Positions 40,426 through 49,710 of a DNA stretch of 64,000 bases are shown here, piece by piece. How positions within the stretch are numbered: position 1 is the first letter of the stretch; every line of letters begins with the position of its first letter. A model generated the notes under the pieces. That model was given only the letters and a program-made list of their open reading frames with translations, made no database searches and was not told the origin of the DNA. The position numbers were made by a program, and so were the translations under genes. This stretch comes from Ichthyophis bannanicus (Eukaryota > Chordata > Amphibia > Gymnophiona > Ichthyophiidae), in the NCBI GenBank assembly GCA_033557465.1, contig CM066040.1, forward strand, positions 326,572,297 to 326,636,296. Reading direction: 5' to 3'.

Positions 40426-41213
40426 GCTATTACTCGAACCAGGAGACTTCCGCACCATTTACCAAGCCCTCCTTATTCCCCATTTCGACTATTCAAACGC
40501 CATCCTTCAAGGACTTCCCCAGGCCACCTTAAGCCCCCTGCAACTGGCCATGAACAGTGCAGCTCGAGTCCTTTTTGGAGCTTCTAGAAGAGAGCATATC
40601 ACACCCCTTCTTAAACAACTGCACTGGCTCCCCATTCAAGCCAGAATCATTTTTAAGACCTTGGTGATGACATTTAAGGCCACCAAGGGGCTCTCCTCCT
40701 CCTCATTATTCGACCTCATCCATCCACTCACTCCTAACAGGCCAAGGAGAACCGCAGAGGCCAATATGCTATTGACACCGACAGACACCACAAAATGTTC
40801 CAAAACAACCTCGAACAGAGCTTTCAGACTCTGCGCCCCAAGTCTCTGGAACTCCCTACCACCACTTATCAGAGCAATCCCCAACCTGAGCCAGTTCAGG
40901 AAGGCATTGAAGCACTTTCTCTTCATCAAATACTTCCCGGACTGCCCTGAATCCCAGTCAATCTTGAACAAGGCGCCCCCAAGTATGATCAATACCTAAT
41001 TTCATTTCATTTGTACTTGTATATAGTTACCCTGTAAGCAAGGTACCTGCATATGTACATAGTTTCCCCTGTTCTCCAAGTTACCTTTTCCTGTTCGATG
41101 TAATGACCTGACTTTTGTTTATTGTCGGATACTGTTCGTTTTATGTAAACCGCGCTGATCGTAAATAGTGCGGTATAAAAGAATTGCAAATAAATAAAAT
41201 AAATAAATAAATG
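40426..41213 (+). mobile_element. L2-like LINE copy 3, C-terminal coding part and 3' tail
   Basis: The RT C terminus resumes as LLEPGDFRTIYQALLIPHFD and continues with LHWLPIQAR and ALWN-type SLWNSLPPLIRA to a stop at 40999. The 3' UTR follows and the tail AACCGCGCTGATCG…GTGCGGTATAAAAG with AAATAAATAAAT ends at 41213. It is the direct continuation of 36046. Confidence 0.85.
40432..40999 (+). pseudogene. LINE copy 3 RT C-terminal domain
   Basis: About 188 in-frame residues with no stop until 40999. The upstream part of the open frame (40019-40431) belongs to copy 4 promoter DNA and is not coding. Confidence 0.8.
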
Positions 41214-41640
41214 AATGCACTTATAGGTCAGAAGGAGAAGTTTGTATTGGATACAGAAATGGCAGGGAAGTGATTTGAGAAGAGGGGTTAAATGAGTATA
41301 TTGGGGCTGGCGGAAGATTAGCCACGCAGCAGAATTTAGAACAGACTGAAGGGGCGAACGATGACTCAGAGGGTGACGATCAAGGAAGAGGTTGCAATAA
41401 TCTAAGCGAGAGGTGATTAAAGATTGGATAAGTGTTTTAGTAGTGTGTTCAGAAAGGAAGAGGCAAATTTTGTTAATGTTGTAGAGAAAAAAAGATACGT
41501 TTTTGCTATCTGTTGGATATGTATGGAGAAGGAGAGGGAGGAGTCGAAGATGACCCCAAGGATGCAGGCTGAGGAAACAGGAAGCTTGGATATGTACCAT
41601 TCATCTGGACTGGTCTCGCAGGATGCTAAGTAACAAAAAT
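41214..41640 (-). pseudogene. L2-like family 2 LINE RT C-terminal fragment
   Basis: The minus strand encodes TKTLIQSLITSRLDYCNLFL, then SPLQSVLNSAAWLIFRQPQY and THLTPLLKSLPCHFCIQYKL (about 41450-41230). This matches the block order of L2-like RT C termini. It belongs to a different family from LINE copies 2-6 and abuts the copy 3 tail. Confidence 0.6.
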
Positions 41641-42440
41641 GTCACATACCGGATAATTTTATTTCCTTGAATCCTGATAGAGCAGTCCACAACCTGCTCT
41701 AGAAAACTTTCCATAATATTCATAATTTATTTTCACCATTCATCATTCCAGATTTATGCCTGACCCTAAAAAATGTTTTATATGGACAGGGTTGAGCTCA
41801 TCACACATGTACTATTCTATATTCTAAAGCACACTCATGAACGGTTCAAATTCATCATTGCTTTCCCTCCTTTTCTTGTATCTATCTTGAAAGCTTAACA
41901 AAGGTACTTATCTTGAATATTGCTCTGAAAAAGTATTTGCTCACTTAGCCAAGTCCATATATTCCCACTGCTGGATATTTCAGCTATTAGCTGCCAGCCT
42001 TATTGCATATTGCTTCTTCCAGCGATGAAGTCATATTGCTTTAAACGTTCAATCTGATTTCTAAATAAATACCAAAAAAGGGGGATGATAAATTTGACCT
42101 GTTGATGAGTGTGCCTTAGAATATAGAGTTACAACAACCCAATTAATGGTCTGTTTTCAGAGCAAAAAGTGTAAAACTAATCATATGGCAAATGCTCCAC
42201 TATAACTACTACGTTGTGGCTTAAAAGAATAGTGTGAAGTAATACCAGATTATAGAAAAATCTATTAGTATATAAAAAATCTGTATAAACAAGTTTTTTA
42301 GAACTCCAGAAAAGATCTCAGACTCAATAGCACAGTAGTCACTTCAGTATATAAATACTGTCAAGCGCGCTGGCAGCATCAATGACCATTCTGGAGTAAA
42401 ACTAATTTTTTCCTATATAAATACCCTTCACCTAAAAAAT
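41641..42440. other. AT-rich stretch, nothing recognised
   Basis: No coding motifs, tails or terminal repeats were recognised. Confidence 0.4.
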
Positions 42441-42600
42441 TCCACACTATTATATCAACTGTGATTGCTTATCTTTCATATATCATGATGTTGTTCCCCT
42501 GCGCCTCCTCTGGCGCCTTTCTGAACGTTTCACTCTCTCAACAGAGTTTCTTCAGGGGGTCATTTAAACACATATTACATGTACACAGATGCTGCCCACG
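42441..42600 (-). mobile_element. Possible Penelope-like 3' region
   Basis: The minus strand holds CCCCCTGAAGAAACTCTGTT with GAGAGAGTGAAACG, resembling the CTGA…GAAAC arrangement of degraded Penelope-like 3' regions as at 21537-21590. No protein supports it, and no stem III/cleavage site could be drawn. Confidence 0.25.
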
Positions 42601-42611
42601 TTCTTCGCTCA

Positions 42612-42682
42612 TGTCTCTTCTTGCTCAATGGATGTGTGGCGGTTTTTTAATAGCATCCATTGAGCAAGAAGAGATTGGTTGA
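42612..42682. repeat. Inverted repeat at the DIRS F breakpoint
   Basis: TCTCTTCTTGCTCAATGGAT and ATCCATTGAGCAAGAAGAGA are perfect inverse copies separated by about 25 bp. The right arm lies at the exact place where DIRS F sequence begins. Confidence 0.85.
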
Positions 42683-43635
42683 TTCGGGCGAAGTCGAGGA
42701 GCGAAAGCGAACAGGCCACCCGCAGAGTGGTGCAGGTCTTGCAGACTCTCGGGTGGGTGGTAAATTTCTCAAAGAGCAAGTTGGTCTCGTCGCAGGAGTT
42801 GGAGTATTTGGGAGCTTGTTTCGACACGACCTGCGGGAGAGTATTTCTGCCCAGTCTCAGGGCACGGAAGCTGAGGCAACGGATAAAGGCCTTTTTGGAG
42901 AGACGAGCTCCGTCGGCGTGGCATTACTTGCAGCTACTGGGGACGATGGTGTCTACGATAGAGTTGGTGCCCTGGACCAGAGCGCACATGAGACCACTGC
43001 AGAGAGCACTTCTCAGAAGATGGTCCCATCAGTCGGATCAGCTGTCCCAGCAGCTGAACTGTCCTCCAGAGGTACGTCAATCTCTACAGTGGTGGCTGGT
43101 GAGGGGCTGTCTAGAGAAGGGAATGCCCCTCGAGTCTCCGGAATGGAGGCCCTTGACGACGGACGCCAGCCTGTTCGGCTGGGGGGCCCACTTCGAGAGG
43201 CAGTATGCCCAAGGTCAGTGGACGGACCGGGAGAGGTCTTGGTCAATGAACAGGTTGGAGTTGCGGGCAGTTACTCTGGCACTGAAGGCTTTTCAGCATC
43301 TCCTGCAAGGCAAGGCGATTCGGGTGCTGTCAGACAACGCCACCGCGGTGGCTTACATCAACCGGCAGGGCGGCACCAGCAGTGTGGCCCTCGAGGAGGA
43401 GGCAGAGGAGCTTCTGAGCTGGGCCGAGTTGAATTTGGAAGCCTTATCGGCGGCACATGTCGCAGGAGTGGAGAATGTGACGGCAGATTTCTTGAGTCGA
43501 GTCAAAGTAGATCCGGGAGAGTGGAGTCTCATTCAACAGGTGTTCAACTTGCTGGTAAATCGCTGGGGCAATCTGGTGATGGACCTCATGGTGTCGTTCG
43601 CATCCGCAAAGGTGGACAGATTTTACAGCAGATGA
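42679..43635 (+). CDS. DIRS F reverse transcriptase end and RNase H (5'-truncated)
   Basis: Open frame of 318 residues lacking its own start. The RT thumb reads LQTLGWVVNFSKSKLV, LEYLGACFDT, LQLLGTMVSTIELVPWTRAH. RNase H: LTTDASLFGWGAH (first Asp), NRLELRAVTLALKAFQ (Glu), LSDNATAVAYINRQGG (Asp) and AHVAGVENVTADFLSR (last Asp). All four RNase H acidic residues are present. Ends at a stop at 43633-43635. The RT active site is outside the fragment. Confidence 0.85.
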   Translation: MIRAKSRSESEQATRRVVQVLQTLGWVVNFSKSKLVSSQELEYLGACFDTTCGRVFLPSLRARKLRQRIKAFLERRAPSAWHYLQLLGTMVSTIELVPWTRAHMRPLQRALLRRWSHQSDQLSQQLNCPPEVRQSLQWWLVRGCLEKGMPLESPEWRPLTTDASLFGWGAHFERQYAQGQWTDRERSWSMNRLELRAVTLALKAFQHLLQGKAIRVLSDNATAVAYINRQGGTSSVALEEEAEELLSWAELNLEALSAAHVAGVENVTADFLSRVKVDPGEWSLIQQVFNLLVNRWGNLVMDLMVSFASAKVDRFYSR

Positions 43636-43644
43636 AGAGAGAGA

Positions 43645-43845
43645 ATGTTTGAAGGCCTGGATGCGCTGATACAAGAATGGCCGGAGGAGAAGCTCTTGTA
43701 TGTGTTCCTGCCATGGGCCTTGGTAGGGCAAGTTCTGCAGAGAATAGAAAGGCACAAAGGTACGGTGATACTAATCGCGCCAGATTGGCCAAGGAGGCCA
43801 TGGTATGCCGATCTGATGCGCATGCTGGTAGTGGAACCATGGTGA
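43645..43845 (+). CDS. DIRS F connection region
   Basis: About 66 residues: FEGLDALIQEWPEEKLLYVF, LPWALVGQVLQRI, GTVILIAPDWPRRPWYADLM. The corresponding DIRS B section is DIDLFASPQNAKLPRFC…LIAPRWPRHTWYPLL (53090-53330). In some DIRS elements this is described as a methyltransferase-like domain. I cannot confirm catalytic motifs here. It lies between RNase H and the recombinase. Confidence 0.55.
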   Translation: MFEGLDALIQEWPEEKLLYVFLPWALVGQVLQRIERHKGTVILIAPDWPRRPWYADLMRMLVVEPW

Positions 43846-44980
43846 TTGCCGGTCAGGAGGGACCTGTTAGTGCAGGGACCGTTAAGTATGCCTCAGGTGG
43901 ATCGGTTCTCGCTTACGGCTTGGCTCTTGAAAGGGCAAGGTTGAAGGCCAAGGGCTACTCGGTGGCGGTGATTTCTACGTTACTGAAGTCTAGACGGAGA
44001 TCTACGTCGGTTGCGTATATCAGGGTCTGGCGGTTGTTTGAGTCGTGGTGTGTGCCGAAGCAGGTGAAGGCGATGAGCGCCTCCGTTCCGCAAGTTTTTT
44101 CCTTTCTGCAGGATGGCTTTGATAAAGGGCTGGCGGTGGCGTCCCTGAGAGTGCAGTTGGCGGCGCTTTCCTGCTTTAGGGGGGAGGTGCAGGGGATAGT
44201 GCTGGGGGCGCATCCGGATGTTAAGAGGTTTTTACAGGCGGCGACGTTGATTAGGCCACCTATCAGGGCCTCAGTGCCGGGCTGGGATCTTAACCTGGTG
44301 CTGGAGGCTTTGCTGAGAGAGCCGTTCGAGCCATTAGCGAAGGCAGCATTGAAGGATTTGACCCTCAAGGTGGTGTTTTTGGTGGCTATATCGTCGGTGA
44401 GGCGTATTTCGGAGTTGCAGGCTTTATCATGTAGAGAGCCTTTTTTGACCTTTGATAGCAAGAAGGTGGTTTTGAGAATGGTGCCCTCTTTTTTGCCTAA
44501 GGTAGTCTCGGCGTTTCATGTGAACCAGGTGGTCTCTTTGCTGGTATTTGAGGGTGTGGGCAAGGAGGCGTCGAGCAGGAGGCTTCATCGGTTGGATGTT
44601 GGCAGAGCTCTGAAGAGGTATTTGCAAAGAATGTTGTCAATCCGCAAGACAGACAGTTTGTTTGTGTTATTTGGGGGTCTGAAGCAAGGTGAGCCGGGGT
44701 CAAAGTCATCCATTGCGCGGTGGATTAAGGAAGCGATTGTGGTGGCTTATATTTTGAGGAACAAGATAGTTCCGAAAGGTTTAAAGCGCATTCGACTAGG
44801 GCTCAGGCGGCTTCCTGGGCGGAGTTTAGCTTAGTGCCAGCAGAGGAAATTTGCAGGGCGGCGACGTGGTCGTCCTTGCATACTTTTGTGAAGCATTATA
44901 GAATTGATATTCAGGCGGAGGGGCACTCTAGGTTTGGATCAGCGGTGCTACAGGCTGGTCTGGCTGGGCCCTCCCGTTGA
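43842..44980 (+). pseudogene. DIRS F tyrosine recombinase, one frameshift
   Basis: Recombinase (integrase) of DIRS F. Open from about 43850 to the frameshift near 44785: YIRVWRLFESWCVPKQVKAM, RVQLAALSCFRGEV, IRPPIRASVPGWDLNLVLEA, the first catalytic arginine in SSVRRISELQAL (44400-44405), KKVVLRMVPSFLPKVV, and LDVGRALKRYLQ. After the shift the other frame continues KAHSTRAQAASW with the H-x-x-R at 44789-44800 and the tyrosine in FVKHYRID (codon 44897-44899), ending at a stop at 44978-44980. All four catalytic positions are present, so one base change separates it from a complete domain. Confidence 0.8.
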
Positions 44981-45000
44981 AGTGATTACTGCTCTGTTAC

Positions 45001-45100
45001 ATCCCTAGATGTTCGGGACTAGACTGGAGGGACAATAAGGAAGATGAAATTAGACTTACCTGCTAATTGTAGTTCCTTGAGTAACTCCAGTCTAGTCCTG
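45001..45100 (+). repeat. DIRS F internal complementary region
   Basis: The second half (AAGATGAAATTAGACTTACC…CTAGTCCTG) is the reverse complement of the right end at 45540-45598. The first half (CTAGATGTTCGGGACTAGAC TGGAGGGAC) should be the complement of the lost left end, predicting an element left end CCTTATTGTCCCTCCAGTC. Confidence 0.85.
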
Positions 45101-45529
45101 CTTCCCTCCCCAGATGAGCTGGACCAGACCGCAGCCTGTAGCATGGTAAGAAGGGTCAAATGGACCGGTTAGAAGGCTTGTTGGGCAGCGGTGCTGGGGG
45201 GGGGGGAGCGGGGATGAGGGCAGCTGCTTCGTATGGTGCTCTAGGCTTGCGGAGAGGCCTGGGGAGAAGGAGTTAGCAGGCCTAGGCACTGCTTTGAAGG
45301 GGAGTTAACAGCACAGAGCATTGTTAGCTCTTTAAATTGTTTGAATAAGTTAGGTTTACTGCGGTTTAAAGTTTAAGAATATTTACAGGAGTACTTACTT
45401 ATTGCTCTGGTGAGTCTGCTTTGTCAATAGATTACTGGAGCGGTTGGGGCGGACCTTGGACTAGATATACGGTGTCACCAAAAGAGTGACATGCTCAGTC
45501 TCCAATGCTGTGGGAGGAGGTGAAAAACC

Positions 45530-45598
45530 CTAGATGTTCAGGACTAGACTGGAGTTACTCAAGGAACTACAATTAGCAGGTAAGTCTAATTTCATCTT
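45530..45598 (-). repeat. DIRS F right terminal end
   Basis: Ends …GCAGGTAAGTCTAATTTCAT CTT. Complementary to 45040-45100. Structure as in DIRS A and B. Confidence 0.8.
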
Positions 45599-45830
45599 AG
45601 ATAACTGATGACGGAGAAATATGAGGAAGGGTATGACTCATTCAGTCAGGTATAAGGCTGCATAAATGGGTTAGCAATTTAACCAAAAGATTCCTGGAAA
45701 AGCAGTTTTTAACCCTTTCTTGAATATTTTAAAGGAACTTTCTACCCAAAAGTAGCAAAAAGCCATCTTCTGAAAAAATGATTCAGTTGTTAAAATGCAA
45801 GCATATTTTGAAGAGTTGCAAAAAGACTGC
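45599..45830. other. No recognised feature
   Basis: AT-rich flank between DIRS F and the LINE remnant. Nothing supported. Confidence 0.4.
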
Positions 45831-46188
45831 AAGATTGAGGGATTGGGCATTCAGTCCTTCTCTTCTATTGCTAACTCCAGACTTCGCTCCTTTCACCTTG
45901 CTGCTCCTTATGCCTTGAACAAACTACCTGAATCTGTGCATCAGGCTTCATCTCTGGCCCTTTTCAAATCCAGGCTGAAAACTCACCTCTTTGAGGCCAC
46001 TTTTGGATTTTGACTTACCTAGTCTCCTTTGTGTTTCCTTACCATTCCCTCTAATTGTATCCCTTGTCTACAGCTACTGTACTGTCTGTCTTGACTAGAT
46101 TGTAAACTCTGATGAGCAGGGACCATGTCTGTGCAGCGCTGCGTACATTTTGTAGCACTATACAAATGTTCATAGTAGTAGTAGTAAA
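45831..46188 (+). mobile_element. L2-like family 2 LINE 3' end
   Basis: The frame 45795-46013 ends with SSIANSRLRSFHLAAPYALN, KLPESVHQ and LALFKSRLKTHLFEATF, the ALWN…LP / FKSxLKTHLF pattern at the LINE RT C terminus. The 3' UTR and tail follow (GATTGTAAACTCTGATGAGC AGGGACC…GCACTATACAAATG, AGTAGTAGTAG). Confidence 0.75.
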
Positions 46189-46189
46189 T

Positions 46190-46704
46190 GACATAAGAAC
46201 TTAAAATATGCCATCAAGGTCCATCAAGCCCAGCGTCCTGTTTCCAACAGTGGCCAATCCAGGTCACAAGTACCTGGCAGGTTCCCAAAACAGTACACGT
46301 TGCTTATCCCAAGCTAAGCAGTGGATTTACCTGGTCCTCTTTAATAATGGTATATGGCCTTTTCCTCCAGGAACTTCCCAAACCTTTTTGAAACCCATCT
46401 ACACTAGCAACTTTTAATACATCCTCCGGTAATGAATTCCACAGTTTGATTATGTGTTGAGTTAAAAAATATTTTCTCCTATTAGTCTTAAATGTGCTTC
46501 GTTGCAGCTTCATTGCGTGCCCCCTGGTCTTTCTACTTTTTGAAGGAGTAAAAACTGATCTACATTTACTCATTCCACTCCATTCATTACTTTATAGACC
46601 TTTGACAAATGATATTTAAATGTGGATGTGTGCAAAGTGATGCACATAGGGAAAAATAATCCAGATTATAGAATTAGTTCTCTATTAACAAGCAAGGGAG
46701 ATGC
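46190..46704 (-). mobile_element. CR1-type LINE with inverted 5' part
   Basis: 46195-46610 is the CR1 3' end on the minus strand: VYKVMNG-like text, KCRSVFTPSKSRKTRGHAM, KLQRSTFKTNRRKYFLTQHI, IKLWNSLPEDVLK, and the ATAAGAAC-type end. 46612-46700 is an upstream part of CR1 on the plus strand: DVCKVMHIGKNNPDYRIS. About 120 residues between the two are missing. The arrangement fits a 5' inversion during target-primed reverse transcription. Confidence 0.65.
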
Positions 46705-48260
46705 TTAATGTTGATGTCCTTTGGACGAATTTTGTGTATAGTGCTCTCTAGCTCAGCGAGTCTTTTTGGACTGCCTGAGCTTGGGCAGGTTTTTTCTCTC
46801 TCCCATCTTCAATCAGAATTTTTCCACCAGACCAGTGACATGCACATTCCAGCTCCCCTCTCCCTATATGCATTAAAAAATAAAGACAGAGAACCAAAAT
46901 CACAACTAAAGCAATTCAACGTCTTGGACCTCTGCTTCTTTTGATAAATGTGCAACATGTGGTCTTCGGTTTGTTCAGGGCCATTGGGTTCCTCCTGTAT
47001 ACTGCTGCCTCAGGTGCAAGTCTGCCCTGCAACCCACCCCCCACCTTCCAGGCCATGGAAGTGCACCAGTAAAGGAAAACAACTATTGTAACCTTAGAAA
47101 ATCCGGATGAGCCATCTATATCAGCAGCAACTAAAGGTTCTGGAGCTAATGGTCACAAACAATTGGACCACGCCTCCATTCTTACGAGCCAGCGTTCATT
47201 GGTGAGGCCAGCAGAAGAGGCATGTCACTTTAAAAGTGTGAAAAACAAAGCACAGTTCCAGCGGCCTCTGGGATGGTATTTACCATGATTCTGAATGCTC
47301 TAATATGAGCAAACAACACAACTTGGACAGTCATAAATAACTTCAGGGCTGCCCAACTTTTTCCTTTGGAGCAGAGGTCCTCACAACCCACTGGGTCTGC
47401 CACTTCCCTCATGGTAGATCTTTTCATGCTGGTACTGCTTCCAGAGCCCTCGGTGTACACTGCACCTGTTTCCAGAGTCTCCTGTCGACTTCTTTGCTGC
47501 TTCTTATGTAGAGATTCTTACTAGAAAGAAAAGCTATTCTTCAGAACACAACCCCCTCAAAGCACTGTTTCTCCAGCCCTACTCCTGTTTGATACCTTTG
47601 TACAACATGCTGCTCAGTCCTCTCACCAGGAGAGAGACCCCCTTCTGGGTCAACCCCCAGCACCAATTCCTCAGTCGTCCTACTTCAAAAAATGGTACCC
47701 TCAGCAAATTTGTTTAGCACTTCTAGCCCAGGGGATGATTTCATCCCTACATAAGGCCCTCTCCACAGCATCAACCTCCTCAAGGGTATGCACAGTGACA
47801 GAGAACTTCAGAACGAAAGCAGCAGGCAATCACTACAGCACAATCTTTTCAACCAAACCCTACCTTTAAACTTCCTGTTGGCAGGGGTAAGGTTCCTGTT
47901 CTTCAAGAGAGCTTGGTAGTCCATCATTTCTGACCAATGGGTCATCAAGATTGTAGGCTAAGGTTACTGTCTGGATTTTACCTTCCTTCTGCTATCCACA
48001 CCTTTTCATTGCATGTGCAGCCTTCATCATCAGCACATCCAGCTTCTCAAGGGGGAGCTTCAAGCCTTGTTAGATGCATGAGCTGAAGAGGTTGTACCAG
48101 TGGAACAGCAGAAGGAATTTTACTCAGACTTCTTCCTCATACTCAAAAAGGTGGGAGGCATGCAGCCCATCCAAGGCCTCCGAGGTCTGAAGGAACCTCT
48201 AAAGAAAAAAAGGGACTGTAGAACTTTGCAGTTACTATGGAAGGGCAGACTAGACAGGCC
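46705..48260 (+). pseudogene. Old DIRS gag and RT start (copy G)
   Basis: A Cys/His cluster, FDKCATCGLRF then HWVPPVYCCLRCKSALQ (about 46940-47030), corresponds to the DIRS gag zinc cluster. The middle is unreadable. At 47880-48200 RT N-terminal blocks appear in broken frames: SDQWVIKIV then LLDA-AEEVVPVEQQKEFYSD and FFLILKKVGGMQPIQGL (compare LLAQGAIEQVPLLQQGSGFY SPYFLIPKKTGGHRPILDL in copy A). It ends near 48260. Confidence 0.55.
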
Positions 48261-48469
48261 ATATGTCTTTATCTGTCATGTTTCTAGGAATCTCTACATC
48301 AGAAAGCATAAGTTGCTCAAGGAGATTGGTTTGACTCCCTGTAATGAAAAGATTCAGAGAAAGATGATCAAAATGAAAGAGAGGATGATTCTGCTTCCTT
48401 ATGAAAAAAGTCATGGGCATAGTTTGGGGGGAAAAAGCAGGAGCATTGCGTCCCCGATGGTCACAATCC

Positions 48470-48820
48470 CTTGTCTGCTCACAGGGGTCCCATCTCCCAC
48501 AGGCAGAAAAGAACAGCACTGCTACGATCGTGGCAAAGGTATTTTCTGTATACCTGCGGGGATCCCATCCCCCACAAGCAGAAAGGAAGAGGATGGCCCC
48601 GAATGCAGCAAAGACCCTTTCAATCTGCCCACGGGAGATGGGATCCCCGCAGGTAGACAAGCTGCTTTGAGGATGCAATTGTGGCCTCCCCTTCTCTCTG
48701 CCTGTGGGAATCCAATCTCCCGCGAGCATATCGAAGGGGTCTTTGCCGCAATCGGGGCCATCCTCTTCTTCTCCAACTGTAGGGGATGGCATCCATGTGG
48801 GCAGAAAGAGAAGGGGGAGG
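48470..48820. repeat. Degenerate inverted/tandem repeat array (~80-110 bp units)
   Basis: The unit GATCCCATCCCC…AAGCAGAAAGGAAGAGGATGGCCCCGA recurs, also in inverse orientation (GGGGCCATCCTCTTCTTCTC at 48760). ACCTGCGGGGATCCCATC (48557) and GATGGGATCCCCGCAGGT (48638) are perfect inverse copies. The array could fold into a long hairpin. Confidence 0.7.
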
Positions 48821-49070
48821 CTATGAAGGTGGCCTGCAAGAAAAAAAGGTTTTGGGGGGGGGGGAGGTAAAAAAGGCAGGGAAAATTTCATGGGGCAGTG
48901 GGCCTATTAAAAAAAAAGATGGGGGGAATGTTTTTAGAGCAGGGAATGGGAGTGCTAGGAAGTTTGGTGAAGGGGGAGATTCTGGAGGATAACAGAGGAG
49001 AGGAGCTAGCAGGAGAGGGTTTGGAGGGGGAAGGAAGAGTGCAAGGTGTTGTCAAAAGATGCATTCCTCT
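48821..49070. other. Purine-rich stretch
   Basis: G/A-rich sequence with runs (GGGGGGGGGG near 48855, AAAAAAAA near 48910). No gene evidence. Confidence 0.5.
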
Positions 49071-49077
49071 CCCCCAG

Positions 49078-49275
49078 AACACACACACACAAGCACCCTA
49101 TCCCCATACCATATACTCATGCACATAGGCACCCACCTCCTCACAATAGACACGCACACCCACACAGGCACCCTATCTCCGCACAACAGACACATATTTA
49201 CACAGGCACCTCACCTCCATATTACACACACACACAGGTACCTCACATACACACACACACACACACACATTTAAC
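49078..49275. repeat. CA-rich microsatellite region
   Basis: Interrupted (CA)n and CACAC-rich repeats, the longest pure run at about 49248-49270. Any ORF here is a by-product of the repeat. Confidence 0.9.
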
Positions 49276-49337
49276 TTATTTTCTATACTGTCTTTCGACA
49301 AGTCAAAATGGTATCTCCAGGAACAAGCAGGAATGTA

Positions 49338-49468
49338 GTCTTCACATATGGGTATCGTCGGTACTGACGGAGCCTTCGCGGGAATGCTCCCCAGCGTCCA
49401 ATAGGAAAGCTTTGGGGAGCATCCCACAGCACCTGCATGCTGCCTTCCTGCCTTTCCAACTCTCCCCC
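49338..49468 (+). repeat. DIRS B left inverted terminal repeat
   Basis: GTCTTCACATATGGGTATCG to CAACTCTCCCCC. Inverse of 54781-54911 with about 15 differences. Confidence 0.85.
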
Positions 49469-49710
49469 ATCACTTCTTCGTTTTCTGCGGAGCCGACAGG
49501 ACGTATACCCTGTCACCGCAGAAAAATTCTTCTTCTTCTTTTGTCTTTTTGTGATCGCATCTGCCTTCACTCGACACCTACCGGAACCGCCAGTTCTCTT
49601 TTCTTCTTTTAAAAAAAAACAAACTAGCTTCTAAAAACCTTTTCTTTAGGAGCCTTTCCCCTCTCGGGGTTGAGCAACATTTTGGGCACTAGGCTCATTT
49701 TTTCTTCAAA

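Larger units (their letters stand above)
42665..45598 (+). mobile_element. DIRS copy F (second family), 5'-truncated
   Basis: Starts inside RT just after the catalytic box (DWLIRAKSRSE) and keeps the rest of RT, RNase H, the connection, the recombinase, an internal complementary region (45003-45100) and the right terminal end (to 45598). The ends differ completely in sequence from copies A, B and D (CTAGATGTTC…GGACTAGACTGGAG). This is therefore a separate DIRS family, related in protein sequence to copy H. Confidence 0.85.

Noticed and set aside
40019..40431. N-terminal extension of the 326-residue ORF ending at 40999
   Set aside because: This part is the inverted promoter monomers of LINE copy 4. 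Real coding sequence begins at the insertion boundary near 40426.
42660..43652. 330-residue ORF overlapping DIRS F in another frame
   Set aside because: Gly/Ser/Arg-rich shadow of the RNase H frame with no motif. The frame at 42679 holds the catalytic residues.
48100..48870. 256-residue ORF
   Set aside because: Its first third is degraded DIRS RT text and the remainder is the inverted-repeat array. It is not a single protein.
49059..49274. His/Thr-rich ORFs in the CA region
   Set aside because: Translation of a CA microsatellite.
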